Shown in pieces: positions 1-10,649 of a stretch of DNA of 64,000 bases; position 1 is the stretch's first letter, and each line of letters starts with the position of its first letter. A model generated the notes under the pieces. It had not been told where the DNA came from and did no database searches. It worked only from the letters and a program-made list of their open reading frames with translations. The position numbers were made by a program, and so were the translations under genes. This stretch comes from Quillaja saponaria (taxonomy: Eukaryota > Streptophyta > Magnoliopsida > Fabales > Quillajaceae). The DNA is taken from the NCBI GenBank assembly GCA_029379385.1, contig CM055617.1, forward strand, positions 14,417,532 to 14,481,531, written 5' to 3'.

Positions 1-750
1 ACTGAGAATTTCGTTATAATACCAGACCAACAAGTAGTATTTAAGCTCCAAGAAATGATAAAAGGTGGCTCTCCTGTAGTGTACGACAAAAATAAGAAAT
101 CCCAGTTCGGAATTCTCTCTAAGAATGCACGAGACTCATCAGATATAATCTGGGTCGAAACACCCGATACTTTCTGTTTTCATTTATGGAACGCTTGGGA
201 AGAACCCGAATCAAATGAAGTTGTACTTATCGGGTCGTGCATGACACCACCTGATTCGATTTTTAACGAATGCGACGAGAGCTTAAAGGTAGTGTTATCA
301 GAAATCAGACTGAATTTAAAAACCGGTAACTCCATTCGCCGAGCCATAATATCAGAATCGGAACAAGTAAACCTGGAAGTAGGGATGGTGAACTGGAATC
401 GACTAGGGAGGAAAACACGGTTTGCATATTTGGCTATTGCAGAACCGTGGCCTAAAGTGTCGGGTTTTGCTAAGGTGGACATTCAGACGGGGGAGGTGAA
501 GAAGTATATGTATGGGGATAGAAGGTATGGCGGAGAGCCATTTTTTTTACCCAGGGGTGGGAATTCAGAGAGGGAAGATGAAGGGTATATTCTTACATTT
601 GTTCACGATGAGAGGACATGGAAATCGGAACTTCAGGTTGTGAACGCAAAGAATTTACAGTGGGAAGCGACGGTAAAATTGCCGTGCAGAGTGCCGTACG
701 GTTTCCATGGCACATTTGTGGACTCGAAGGATTTAGCAAAGCAAGTTTAG
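1..750 (+). CDS. CCD4: Carotenoid cleavage dioxygenase 4 (CCD4-like), 3' part of gene
   Basis: This is the C-terminal ~249 residues of a carotenoid cleavage dioxygenase. The reading frame is open from base 1, so the gene starts left of the window. CCD4 enzymes are plastid, iron-dependent, and cut carotenoids at the 9,10 or nearby double bond to give apocarotenoids such as ionones; they often control flower, fruit or leaf colour. Two of the four iron-binding histidines are visible: the one in [11 protein letters not shown] (codon at 181-183) and the last one in YGFHGTF (codon at 706-708). The stretch [11 protein letters not shown] near the start and the family signatures EPFFLPR and EDEGY(I)LTF are present. 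No intron is seen, as expected for CCD4, which usually has few or none. The stop is TAG at 748-750. The duplicate downstream reads on past this point, so this copy may have lost a few bases around the stop. CCD4 is favoured over NCED or CCD1 by motif wording. I cannot see the N-terminus, so function is inferred. Confidence 0.9.
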   Translation, partial: TENFVIIPDQQVVFKLQEMIKGGSPVVYDKNKKSQFGILSKNARDSSDIIWVETPDTFCFHLWNAWEEPESNEVVLIGSCMTPPDSIFNECDESLKVVLSEIRLNLKTGNSIRRAIISESEQVNLEVGMVNWNRLGRKTRFAYLAIAEPWPKVSGFAKVDIQTGEVKKYMYGDRRYGGEPFFLPRGGNSEREDEGYILTFVHDERTWKSELQVVNAKNLQWEATVKLPCRVPYGFHGTFVDSKDLAKQV

Positions 751-1438
751 AATTGGTTAATTTTACTTGATGGGGATAAAAGTAAGTTTAGACCAAGTTG
801 ACCAACATATATCGGTTCTTTTTTGAGTAATTAATTAAAAAAAAACTATGAATATAGTTTTTATTTTGTTTTTCTTAATTATTCTGCTATCTTAAAAATA
901 AAAAAAAATTATAAGTTTAGAGTATAAAATTTATTTTTGATTTTATTTTCTTATTTATTTAATTATATTAACAAATAGTACCCTATAGTTATTATTTCAT
1001 ACTATTAAAATATTATGCTTCAAGTATTTATTTATTTCCAATTTTTCTATTTTATTATTTAGATAATTGTAATTCTTTTTGAGTATTAATTCATTTTCCT
1101 AATTGTTAACAATTTCATAAATTAAAACTAAATAAAAAACTATAAATTAAAAATATATTAAGAATTTATTTTTTATTATTAAACTATGGTGGGTCACAAT
1201 TTTAGGTCTGCTCAAATATATAGAAGAGATTAGAGGTTTTGGTGCCAAATACAATCTGTGGCTTTGGCGCCAAAACTAAGGTTGACAGATTTTATCCGTA
1301 GAATGTCAACAGGTCACTGCAACACCTCTTAGATTACAAGAGATTTAGTAACCCACCATCATTTTACTATAATTGATACAACAAACGAAAGCTATATAAA
1401 GAATTGAAGATCATGTGATGTAGACTACCTCTACTTTC

Positions 1439-1658
1439 TAGAGACGGCAATGGGCCTGCGAGCTGGTCCAGACGTAGCACGTTATTTATTTATATTTATT
1501 ATGAACTTTGAAAATAATATTTATTTTAGACCCATCATTTTTAGGTTAACTTGACCCGGAATCAAATCTCATTAATGACCTATTTAAAATCCAGTAATAT
1601 ACTCATTAGGATCAGGTCAAGCCAGGCCGGACATAGACTGGCCCACTTGTCATCTCTA
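1439..1658. mobile_element. hAT-like MITE, 220 bp
   Basis: Short non-autonomous DNA transposon with no coding capacity. Its ends are imperfect inverted repeats: TAGAGACGGCAATGGGCC on the left, and TAGAGATGACAAGTGGGCC read on the opposite strand from the right. Such TAG-ended, GGCAATGGGCC-type termini are common in plant hAT elements. It is flanked by 8-bp sequences CTACTTTC (1431-1438) and CTCTTGTC (1659-1666), a decayed target duplication. The second tandem copy near 3737 carries the matching unfilled site (CTCCTTTC), which shows the insertion came after the duplication, or was lost from copy 2. Confidence 0.75.
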
Positions 1659-2283
1659 CTCTTGTCAGCATTGAATTTAGTATAAACAGGTCACTACAAT
1701 ACCTCTTAGATTGCAAGAAATTTAGTGACCCACCCATTTTTTACCACAATTTATACAACAAACGAAAGCTATATAAAGATCAAATTAATTATTGATGAGG
1801 GCAAAGACGGGCTGAGTGAAACTTTAGATCTAAGGAAGAATGAGCAAATCTAATCCACAAATTGTGAAAGTAAGAAGAGTTGTGCACGTGAAACTTCATA
1901 GGACGAGAAAAAAAATGTCAAATAAGGTAACTCTCTTGCAATTATGATACAAGTCATTCAAAAGTATTTATTTAAAAAATACTATAAAACTTCTTTAAAA
2001 ATTCCCTTAAACAGATCGTCTGCAAAAGATAAACTTCATGTTTAGTGTTAATTTGTTTCTTAGCATGTATCATTAATGATTGGACAGCCCCAGTTTTACA
2101 GTACTATATTTAATTATTTTGAAGTGTGGCCAAACATAAAAAGTACATTCTGCTTTGCATTTGCATTTCAATTGTAATCAAACTAATTAAGGAAGATAAG
2201 AATTTATAAGCAGTTGGCAGTAAGAGCAACATGGTCAATTATTCATTTGACAGATGTTGTGGATAACATTGACACTTTGATAG

Positions 2284-2383
2284 GTATCCGGTGAGCTAGT
2301 TTGTGAAGGTAGAACTATTTCAGATGTGAAGGAGTGTAAAACTGCAATGGCTCAAGAATCTGATGCCTTTATTGCTCTTCCTG
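2284..2383 (+). pseudogene. LOG (cytokinin riboside 5'-monophosphate phosphoribohydrolase) exon relic, copy 1
   Basis: After an AG acceptor at 2282-2283, the frame beginning GTA TCC GGT GAG reads VSGELVCEGRTISDVKE and then CKTAMAQESDAFIALPG. This matches the LOG exon that normally reads like SGETVGEV..., MHQRKAEMA..., ADAFIALPG. It ends CCT G followed by GTAAAT, the expected phase-1 splice donor before the PGGxGTxxE motif. LOG enzymes release active cytokinin bases from their monophosphates in the cytosol. Only this exon remains here; the next exon was removed when the tandem duplication joined this intron to CCD4 sequence. The open frame is intact but there is no gene around it, so it is a relic. 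Confidence 0.78.
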
Positions 2384-2438
2384 GTAAATTTCCAGAACAG
2401 TTTCTCATAGACAATTGGCTAGTAATAATGCATTGCCT

Positions 2439-2753
2439 GGGGTTTTGCTAAGATGGACATTGAGACAGGGAAGGTAAAGAGGTATTTGCATGGGGATAGA
2501 AGTTATGGTTGAGAGCCATTTTTTTTACCCAGGGGTGAAAATTCAGAGAGTGAAGATGAAGGGTATATTTTTACATTTGTTCACGATGAGAGGACATGGA
2601 AATCGGAACTCCAGGTCGTGAACGCAAAGAATTTACAGTGGGAAGCGACCTGTAAAATTGCCGTCCAGAGTGCCGCGCGGTTTCCATGGCACATTTGTGG
2701 ACTCGGAGGATTTAGCAAAGCAAGTTTGGACTTTAGACGTGGCTAATTTGTAA
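2439..2753 (+). pseudogene. CCD4 3' end, broken duplicate
   Basis: A second copy of the CCD4 C-terminal third, ~85-90% like 461-750 by eye. It has no 5' part: it begins abruptly at the duplication breakpoint with GFAKMDIETGKVKRY. It is dead: an in-frame TGA replaces the Gly codon before EPFFLPR (about 2510), and a one-base insertion near 2650 shifts the frame before the last iron-binding histidine. The C-terminal part otherwise keeps the words [18 protein letters not shown]. It cannot make an enzyme. Confidence 0.88.
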
Positions 2754-3144
2754 ATTTACTTGATGGGGGTCAAAATATATTTAGACCTACATAAATCGAT
2801 TCAGTTTTGAGTAATTAATTAAAAAAAAATACTACGAATATAGTTTTTATTTAGTTTTTTTAATTATTCTTTTATCTTAAAATTTTGAAAAAAAAAATTT
2901 TAATTTATAGTATAAATTTTATTTTCTTATTTGTTTAATTAACAAATTGTACCATGTAGTTATTATTTCATACTATTAAAATATTATTCTTCCAATATTT
3001 ATTTCTTTCCTATTCTTCTATTTTATTATTAATATGATTAGAAGCCTGTTTTAGTATTAATTCATTTTCTATATTGTTATCAATTTCATAAATTAAAATT
3101 AAAAAAGAAACTATAAATTAAAAGAAATATTAAGAGTATAGTTT

Positions 3145-3712
3145 TTAGGCTTAATTTCACATTTGGTCCCTATAGTTTAAATTTGAGTTCATTTTTGTCT
3201 CTCAAGTTTCAATTGCTGCAATTGAACCACTAGGTTTAATGTGATGCAATTAGATTCTTCCCGTCTAAGTTAACACCAACAATGCTGATGTGACTAATGG
3301 AAGATGAGGCGACCAACCCAGTTAATATAATTGACCAATAAAAAACGATCACGTATTTTTGTATAAAATTTATATTAAAGTTAAATCAAATATATTAAAA
3401 AATGAAAAGAAAAAAGAAAAAAAATGTTAAAAATTAAAAAAATGTAAAACAAAAAATTAATTAAACCCTTTCCTTCTCTCTCTCCCCACCATCACCATGC
3501 ACCAACAAAGAAACCCAAATCTATCCATAAATCTGTATGCGTGACTAGTTCAAACATAAAATTTGAAATTTCTTTGATTGATAAACTACTGATCTAGCTC
3601 TTGCATCAAGAAAAACCCGTATTTCCTCTTTCAGGTTGGGCGTCCTTTGCTCAAACAAAAGAGGGGTCTTTGCCAAGTGGAAGGGACCGATGCTAGTTAT
3701 TAGATTCAATAT
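3145..3712. repeat. Repeat-derived insertion in duplication copy 2
   Basis: This stretch has no counterpart in copy 1. Its left part reads TTTGGTCCCTATAGTTT and related phrases (TTTTGTCTCTCAAGTTTCAATTG). Those phrases are typical of the long-inverted-repeat, Mutator-like elements that also occur near 14.25 kb in this window. No matching right end is evident, so it is probably a truncated element. No coding sequence is seen. Confidence 0.45.
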
Positions 3713-4362
3713 AAAGATCATGTGATGTAGACTACCTCTCCTTTCTGCAATGGATTCAGTGTAAGCAGGTCATTACAACACCTCTTAGATTGCAAGAAAT
3801 TTAGTGACCCACCCATTTTTTTACCCCAATTTATACAACAAACGAAAACTATATAAATATCAAATTAATTATTGATAAGAGCAAAGATGAGCTGAGTGAA
3901 ACTTTAGATCTAAGGAGGAATGAGAAAATCTAATCCACAAATTGTTAAAGGAGAAAGAGCTGTGCACGTGAAACTTCATAGGACGATACAAAAAATGTAA
4001 GATAAGGTAAATCTCTTGCAATTATGATACAAGTCATTCAAAAATACTTATTTAAAAAATATTGTAAAACATCTTTAAAAATACCCTTAAACAGATCATC
4101 TGCAAAAGATAAACTTCATCTTTGGTGTTAATTTGTTTCTTAGCATGTATTATTAATGAATGGACAGCCCCAGTTTTACAGTATTATACTTAATTATTTT
4201 GAAGTGTGGCCAAACATATAATGTACATTGTGCTTTGCATTAGCATTTCAATTGTAATCAAGCTAATTCAAAGATAAAGAATTTATAAGCAGCTGGCAAT
4301 AAAAGCAAAATGGTCAATTATTCATCTGTCAGATGTTGTGGATAACATTGTCACTTTGACAG

Positions 4363-4736
4363 ATATCCTGTGAACAAGTTTGTGAAGTAAGAACTAATTC
4401 AAATATAAACGAGCGTTAAAATTGTAATGACTCAAGAATCTGATGCCTTTATTGCTCTTCCTGGTAAATTTCCGGAGCAGTTTCTCATATACAATTGGCT
4501 AGGAATAATGCATTGCCTTATTGTGTGTCTTGTTTCTTGATGATACCACAAGAGATGATTAATTATTTATGTAATAAAAGTTGTTTCTTTTCAATATTTA
4601 GAATTTCTTTACTAATTTACTTATTATTTATTCTTGTTCCCTCCCCTTCTCAAAATCATTTTGAGGAGGATATGGAATCATTGAAGAGCTATTGGAGATA
4701 ATAACTTAGGCCCAACTTGGAATTCATATGAAACCG
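4363..4736 (+). pseudogene. LOG pseudogene, two exon relics (copy 2)
   Basis: First exon relic: 4363-4463 corresponds to 2284-2383. It carries a frameshift and stops early on but still reads TQESDAFIALPG at its end, followed by the GTAAAT donor. After a ~200-bp intron and an AG acceptor, the second exon relic at 4666-4736 reads G-GYGIIEELLEIIT, then a stop, then AQLGIHMKP, followed by GGTAAC as donor. In LOG proteins this is the PGGxGTxxE motif region (GGYGTLEELLE), where the arginine-glutamate catalytic set and phosphate site lie. The conserved Trp of ITWAQLGIH has become TAG at 4707-4709. With the frameshift, the stop and no visible first or last exons, this is a dead gene. Confidence 0.82.
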
Positions 4737-4794
4737 GTAACCTTTCAAAGTCTGTGGTTGAAGGTGTAAAATTTAAATTTTGTTTGAAATTATT

Positions 4795-5587
4795 GTTGGC
4801 AATGGATCTAATCCGACCTAATCCAACCTAATCCAACCTTTGATCCAAAGGTGCATGGATTAGATTCGATTCGAGATAAAGTGATCCATGGATCGAGTCT
4901 CTATACCCGCCTGATCTGTTTCAATTATTATTAATATTATTTTACTTTCTTTATTTTTCTTTTTAATAATCAGAAAAAGTAATTACTAACCAAGAAAAAA
5001 ATATATTACAACAAGAAAATACTAGTAGAAAATAACATAAGCATTGGATCATATTTGATCTATCCAAATCTTATACATGATCATGATGAATAGATCTGAT
5101 TCATCCCCAAATTTTTTTTTTTTTAATAAAAATATAAAATTGTTCATGCTTTGAAATTTTACATTAGTAAAAAATGGAAGCTAATCTTAAATTAAAATAA
5201 ACTAATTAATTTATTTTCAAAATATTATTTTAGTAAATTATCTAAAGTGTAATAGGTAATGATGGATAATAATGTTCTATTTTTATTTTATAGCAAATTT
5301 CCTTATATAGGCCTGTAACAATTATTTAAGTAAATAATTATTTTATCGACTTTTGATATTATTCTAAATTATTATTTTATTTTATTGTAAAGTGTTGTAT
5401 AATTTATAAAAATTTACAAATAAACAAATGTAGACAATCTTAATTAAAAAAAAGATGGATCATCCGATCCATAAATTATGATATGATCTAATCTAAATTG
5501 AGAAACAGATCCAACACCTTAGATTTTATCCAATCCGTTAGTATTGAATCAGATTAGATATCCGACTTGATCCAATTCATTGCAAAC
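4795..5587. mobile_element. Decayed inverted-repeat element
   Basis: The ends read GTTGGCAATGGATC on the left and, on the opposite strand from the right, GTTTGCAATGAATTGGATC. Sub-terminal stretches rich in ATCCGATC/ATCCAACC words occur at both ends around an AT-rich core. This looks like a non-autonomous DNA transposon of the kind with a TGGCAATGG end. A clear target duplication is not visible, so the exact limits and superfamily are uncertain. Confidence 0.45.
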
Positions 5588-6869
5588 TATCATTTTCATG
5601 CTTAGAATCTTCTCTATATTATGTTTTATTTCTCTCCTAGATAAAAAAATATCCCACTGGATACCGAAAATGAACTCTTTAAAGCATGATTATCCCTGAA
5701 TCCTATATCTATGCATATTAGAGCTCGGATGTATTAGGGAAACATTCCTTTACTGAGCGGTTGAATTTGAATATTTAAATTGCTTTTATCTTCCTGACAA
5801 TTTTAATGAACGGGCAAGGAAGAAATTAGATGCCTATTCTAATGTCTGTATCTTAGCGATCATTAAATTGAAAAGGTAAGGTATTCATGGATTCCAACTG
5901 TCTTTACACAGACACCTTAATTACTTACTATCTCTGTAATTTAACAGATCTTGACATAGTTCGCTCTGTACTTAACTTGTAAAGTAATCAGATAAGACAT
6001 AATAGAAGCTTAGGAATTACCAAATCATGCCATGGCAGGGTACTCACACCAGTTGAAATTGATGATTATTTGGCTGAAATAGAGTAGTTTGTCTCTCTTT
6101 TACTGAGGGTACTAAAGACATTGTTCTTTTATATATCAAAGAAAACATTTCTTCGGAGATTTGATTTCAGTTGTAAACACTTGTTTTCAGTTTTAAGAAG
6201 CAGAGATTTCACATTAACTTTTCCTTGTGATCTTAGAAGTTACAATACATTGGAGATACAATAGGAATAGGTGTTGGAGTAGGTTGGGTTGGGGCATGGT
6301 TGAGGCAAATTGATTTGAGTGCGAATAGCCCGAGCCCATCAATGTTATAGGTCCTATAAATATGAAGCCCAATAATTGTTTAATTTTCAATTATATTTGA
6401 GAGACACTTCTTCAATGCATCTCTTTCTCAAATTTATCCATTCAATTCTCAATATAAACTGAATTTAGTAATCATTACATAAATCTAAGTTACCAGATAG
6501 ATATATTGGTCAAAAGATTAAAAACTGGATAATAAAAATAGAAAGATGGTGAAGAGTAGTAAATAAATACAAACTTAAAAATAAGATGAAAGATTGCTAC
6601 ATTAAACAGTTAGGGCAGGCTAGTTTGGTTTAATGATTAAAAATCAGTGTTTTGAATAATTAATTTTACTAGTATAGATTATGGTAAAATTGATTTTAGC
6701 ATAACCTACTTTGTGTTTAGTTAGTTATCCAAAAAAATCATTTTGAATCACAAAAGTATTATAAAAAATAGAATATTTTTGTCAAAAAATAATATTAAAA
6801 TTATGTCTTGTATTTTACTGTAAGTGTTTAATGAAGGGGTTTGGCTAATTTTGGAAAAGAATTTTGAAA
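5588..6869. other. Intergenic, unassigned
   Basis: I see no convincing gene here. Short open stretches occur (for example one ending KLDAYSNVCILAIIKLKR before a GTAAGG near 5875), but no family is recognised. At 6615-6760 the phrase CTAGTTTGGTTTAATGATTAAAAATCA resembles the end of a hAT or PIF MITE that may have been split by the retrotransposon at 6875. Confidence 0.4.
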
Positions 6870-6874
6870 GAAAA

Positions 6875-7172
6875 TGATGAAGGATGTATATCAAAGATTG
6901 AGGGAAAAGGATTGACAGGGGTTTGGCACACATTATTCTAAAGCTATTCCTACTGATAACCTAAATTCTCAATATTCATTCAACAAAAAGTGCTCCAAAA
7001 CATATGAAAGAGGCCTGTATATAGGCAAAATCAAATCCTAAAAATAGGTAAAAGATAAATAAGTGCAACTTTATAAAATAAAGAAATAGGAGATAAAGAC
7101 TAACAATAGATAAAGTCTGGGGAGGACTTCTTAGTCCTATGCCTAAAATCACGGGCTGGTGGTTACCCATCA
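6875..7172 (-). repeat. 3' LTR of the gypsy element
   Basis: 298 bp, TG...CA, aligns along its whole length with 13065-13364. On the minus strand it follows the polypurine tract and is the downstream LTR. Confidence 0.92.
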
Positions 7173-7387
7173 TTTTCTCTTGGTAATAAAGAACTTGACT
7201 CTGTAGAGTTAGCATGCAAATACGACTCTAACTAGTAGGGAGCTAGTGATTGAAGCTCATCCTCTAAAATCCATACAGAGGAAAAAGGAGGATGATTATT
7301 CCATCTGACTAAGAAGCGATAGTACCCACCATGAGAAGAACTCGCAAAGGCATCTTGCAAAACTACATCAAACTCCTCAACTTGTTT

Positions 7388-8500
7388 CTAAAACTGATGG
7401 GCTGTCAGAACAAAAGTACTTGCAGCAGTAGCAGTAGAAGGCAACACAGGGGGTGCAAAAATGTCTAGATAAAAGGTTAGATCCTCCATATTGAAAACAA
7501 GAATAATATTCAAATGATCCGGCAAATCAAGTCTATAAGCATTTGGTCCAAGTTTATCAATGATAGAATAAAGGCCCATGGATTTAGCATGTAATTTCAT
7601 AGATGAAATAGAAGCCAAAAGTTCAAAACATAGGCGAGCCAAGAAATTATCACCAACATTAAACTCTTTAGCCTTATGTGTAAATTAGCAACAAGTTTAT
7701 AATCAGCAATACTCATGGCAAGTTTTCGTCTAATTTCAGAAAATAATGTATGACTACGAGATGCAAGATTCAGTAGGCTTAGAAATACAAGTATCAGGTG
7801 GCAAAGGAACAAGATCAATGGGGTACGGGGTTTATAGCCATGGGCACACTTAAAGGGGCTCTTACCCATAAACTTATTTATAAAGTTATTGCAAGCAAAT
7901 TAAACTCTAAGCAACATCATATCCTAATTACCCTGCTTTTCACCCACCACACATCTAAGTATATTACCTAATCTGTGATTAACAAGCTCAGTTTGGCCAT
8001 CAGTCTGAGGGCGAAAGGCAGACGAGAATTTCAAACTAGTTCCACACATTTTTCAAAGTGTCTTGCAAAAATAACTCACAAATTTAATATCTGTACCAGA
8101 CACTATGGAGGAAGGTAATCCTATAACTTGGCAACTTCTCTAAAAAATAATTTAACAATATCGAAAGTGCCAGCAATCTTGTTACAGGGTATAACATGGG
8201 TCATCTTAGAAAACTTATTAGCTATGGCAAAAATACTGTCATGTGCTCTGGCAATTCTAGGTAATCCTAATACGAAATCCATACTCAAATCATCCTAAGG
8301 CATGTGGGGTATATGAACTAGTATTTTGTTTTTGTGCCTTTCCTAACTGACGTGTTTGACATTAAGAAACAATTGAAGTAGAGTTCCTCTTTAATGAAGG
8401 CCAATAAAACCTATCCTCAACTAAGGTTGTGGTTTTATTTCGACCTAAATGAGTACCTAATCCACCAGCATGCATCTCCCAAACTAGGAAATCTTATAAC
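7388..8500 (-). pseudogene. Gypsy integrase relic
   Basis: The minus strand encodes the integrase C-terminal phrases KLGPNAYRLDLPDHLNI and FNMEDLTFYL, typical of plant Ty3/gypsy integrases. Further upstream is the MGKSPFKCAHGYKPRTP stretch that normally reads like SPFEIVYGYKPRTP. Several frameshifts break it. No chromodomain is evident past the FNMEDL motif. Integrase would insert the element cDNA into the genome, but this copy cannot. Confidence 0.8.
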
Positions 8501-9059
8501 GAAGTACGCCGAACGCACAACCTAGCTAGTGGCTCGAAACAAGAACCGTTAACAAGATATAAATCCACATTCTCTTTATGGTTACCGTCACTATCATTAC
8601 GAATGATCTCACAAAAGTCAGGGAAATTGCTACAATTTTCCTTCAAATGCTTGAAACCACTACCCCTAATAGAAAAAATATATAGGATAACAACAACATA
8701 ACTTAGGCCATTAGCTACATTATTCTCAGCTACCGATATGCTTGAGAACAAAGGTGTATTCATCCATAAATTCTAACAACCTAGCATTCTTGGACTTTAA
8801 ATACTTCTATGAATGTAGGTATCTCAAAGCTTGGTGATTGGAGTTGAGTACAAACTCTTTTGGCAACAAGTAGTATCACCAATGATAAAGTGACCGAATT
8901 ACAACATACAACTCTCTATCATTAGTAGAGTACCTCTATCATGCAACCTCGAAAAGTTTATTAAAGTTAGGGTAACTAAGTACAGGTGCCTCAGTTATTT
9001 TTTTGTTTGATGGCAACAGAAGCTTTAGTAGCAGAAGGAGTCTAACCAAACTCACCCTT

Positions 9060-9760
9060 TTTAAGGTACCCAGTGCTTGGAGCCATGGTAGAGCCAAAAT
9101 TTCTAATAAAGCGCTTGTAGAAGGTAGCTAACCCATGGATGCTTTGAACATTAGAGACAGTTTTTTGTTCTGGCCACTTTTGACAGATATAACTCGAGTA
9201 GATACTATATACTCGAGGAAGAGGACACTAAACAACAGGAAATTGCATTTCTTGAGATTAGCATCAAATTGCTCCTCCCTAAGAATAAGAAACAACATAT
9301 GTAAATGACCCATATGTTATTTCCTAGACTTGAAATAGATTAAGATATCATCAAAGTAAACCACAAGAAATTTACCTATGAACAGATTAAGGATTTGTGT
9401 CATAACCCTCATGAAATTGGCAGGGGCATTACATAGAACAAAATGCATGACTAATCATTTGAACAATCCATTTTGAGTCTTAAAAGCGGTTTTCCATTCA
9501 TCTCATGGTCTAATTCAAATTTGGTGGTAACTACTATGCAGTTTATCTTTGAGTACCAGCTAGAGCCAGCTAATATGCTCAACATATCCTCAAGTCAAGG
9601 TATAGGAAACTTATACTTGATGGTGATTCAATTAATGGTTTGACTGTCTATGCACGTCCTATATGACCCATCCTTCTTAGGAGTTAGCAAAGCAAGGAAA
9701 ACACACATACTAAGGCGTGTTTAATCTTACCGTTCTTTAGAAAGTCACTCACCTATCTAT
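9060..9760 (-). pseudogene. Gypsy reverse transcriptase relic
   Basis: On the minus strand, bases 9347-9358 encode YFDD inside [12 protein letters not shown], the catalytic box of Ty3/gypsy reverse transcriptases. It is followed by HLHMLFLILREEQFDANLKK and FLEYIVS, the usual HL..VF..LR.E.L.AN..KC and FLGY(I/V)VS words. Stops split the domain. The catalytic aspartates themselves survive. Confidence 0.88.
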
Positions 9761-9899
9761 TTAACTTCTCTCATTCCCTAAGATTTAACTTATAAAAAGG
9801 TAAGTGTTATGATCCTGGAACTAAATCGATAGCATGTTGGATATCTCGCAAGGGTGGGAGCTCATCATAAAGCTCCTCTAGTACAAAATTAGAGAATTC

Positions 9900-10500
9900 A
9901 ACTAGCAACTGATTAATTACAGTGGGATAAGACTTCCACTTTCAGGTATAACCTTTCTAGCCACTAAGAACATACACAAGGATTTTTTATGATTCTGCTT
10001 CTTAAAATCCTTACCACTTAGGATGCTAATTCTATTTTGGACTATAGGTTGATAAGTTGGTTTAGACTTAGGCTGAGATTTCTGGTCCAAAGGTTTAGTA
10101 GGCAACAAGACAACCTGCTTACCATTAAACCTAAACTCATAAGTATAGTTCTTGCCATGGATAGACACATCTAGATCATAAAGTCATGGACATCCTAACA
10201 ACACATGAGCAACATCCAGAAAGAGGACATTACAATACACTTCCTCTGAATACTCACCTAGGTAATGGACACTAGACATAGCTGGGTTACTAGCAATGTG
10301 GTCTTATCTACACAAGCTACCCTAAAAGGCATAAGGTGTTGCTCTACTTAAGGTTAAACTGAGTGATAGCAAGTTTAGACACAACATTCACAATGCTACC
10401 ATCATCGATAACCATAAAACAAGAACAATTGTTGCATTTGGTATAGGTTTGGAAAAGAATCATATGCTTCCATTGGTCTTTCACTATAGCTACGGAAAAG
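9900..10500 (-). pseudogene. Gypsy aspartic protease and linker relic
   Basis: Minus-strand frames here lie between gag and reverse transcriptase. They include a stretch ending IHGKNYTYEFRFNGKQVVLLP, of the kind found just after the retroviral-type protease in plant gypsy polyproteins. The catalytic triad is not read cleanly in one frame because of frameshifts. The assignment rests mainly on position and on this stretch. Confidence 0.55.
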
Positions 10501-10649
10501 ACTCGTCGAACTACACTTTAATGTTGCTCATCCATTTCAGGGTCAACTATAGCAATATTCTCATTCTCATTCTCATCCTTAGAGTTAGGCTCTAAGGGTA
10601 CAAACACAGATGGTGGTAATGATCTATGGGTGGATCACTGGGGGTTTCT

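Larger units (their letters stand above)
462..2438 (+). repeat. Tandem duplication, copy 1 (CCD4 3' end to LOG exon relic)
   Basis: This stretch and 2439-4518 are copies of one ancestral segment. Both begin inside the CCD4 reading frame at the bases reading GGGTTTTGCTAAG and end at GCATTGCCT within a LOG intron relic. Shared blocks include the CCD4 3' end, its AT-rich 3' flank (760-1180 against 2760-3140) and 1680-2438 against 3760-4518. Copy 1 alone has a 220-bp MITE at 1439-1658. Copy 1 also has an internal ~150-bp tandem duplication: the block reading GGTCACTGCAACACCTC at about 1312 recurs at about 1690. Because copy 1 connects to the intact CCD4 and copy 2 to further LOG exons, this is a head-to-tail duplication of the CCD4-LOG junction. 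Confidence 0.85.
2439..4518 (+). repeat. Tandem duplication, copy 2
   Basis: Downstream copy of the segment described at 462-2438. It contains the broken CCD4 end, the same 3' flank and the second LOG exon relic. It differs from copy 1 by lacking the hAT-like MITE and by an extra ~560 bp at about 3145-3712. Beyond 4518 the sequence continues into unduplicated LOG intron. Confidence 0.85.

Noticed and set aside
180..482. 100-codon frame on the minus strand across the CCD4 end
   Set aside because: It lies opposite well-conserved CCD4 coding sequence and matches nothing; a shadow frame.
4495..4701. 68-codon open frame overlapping the LOG relic
   Set aside because: Hydrophobic low-complexity translation of an intron; the real signal there is the LOG exon in another frame.
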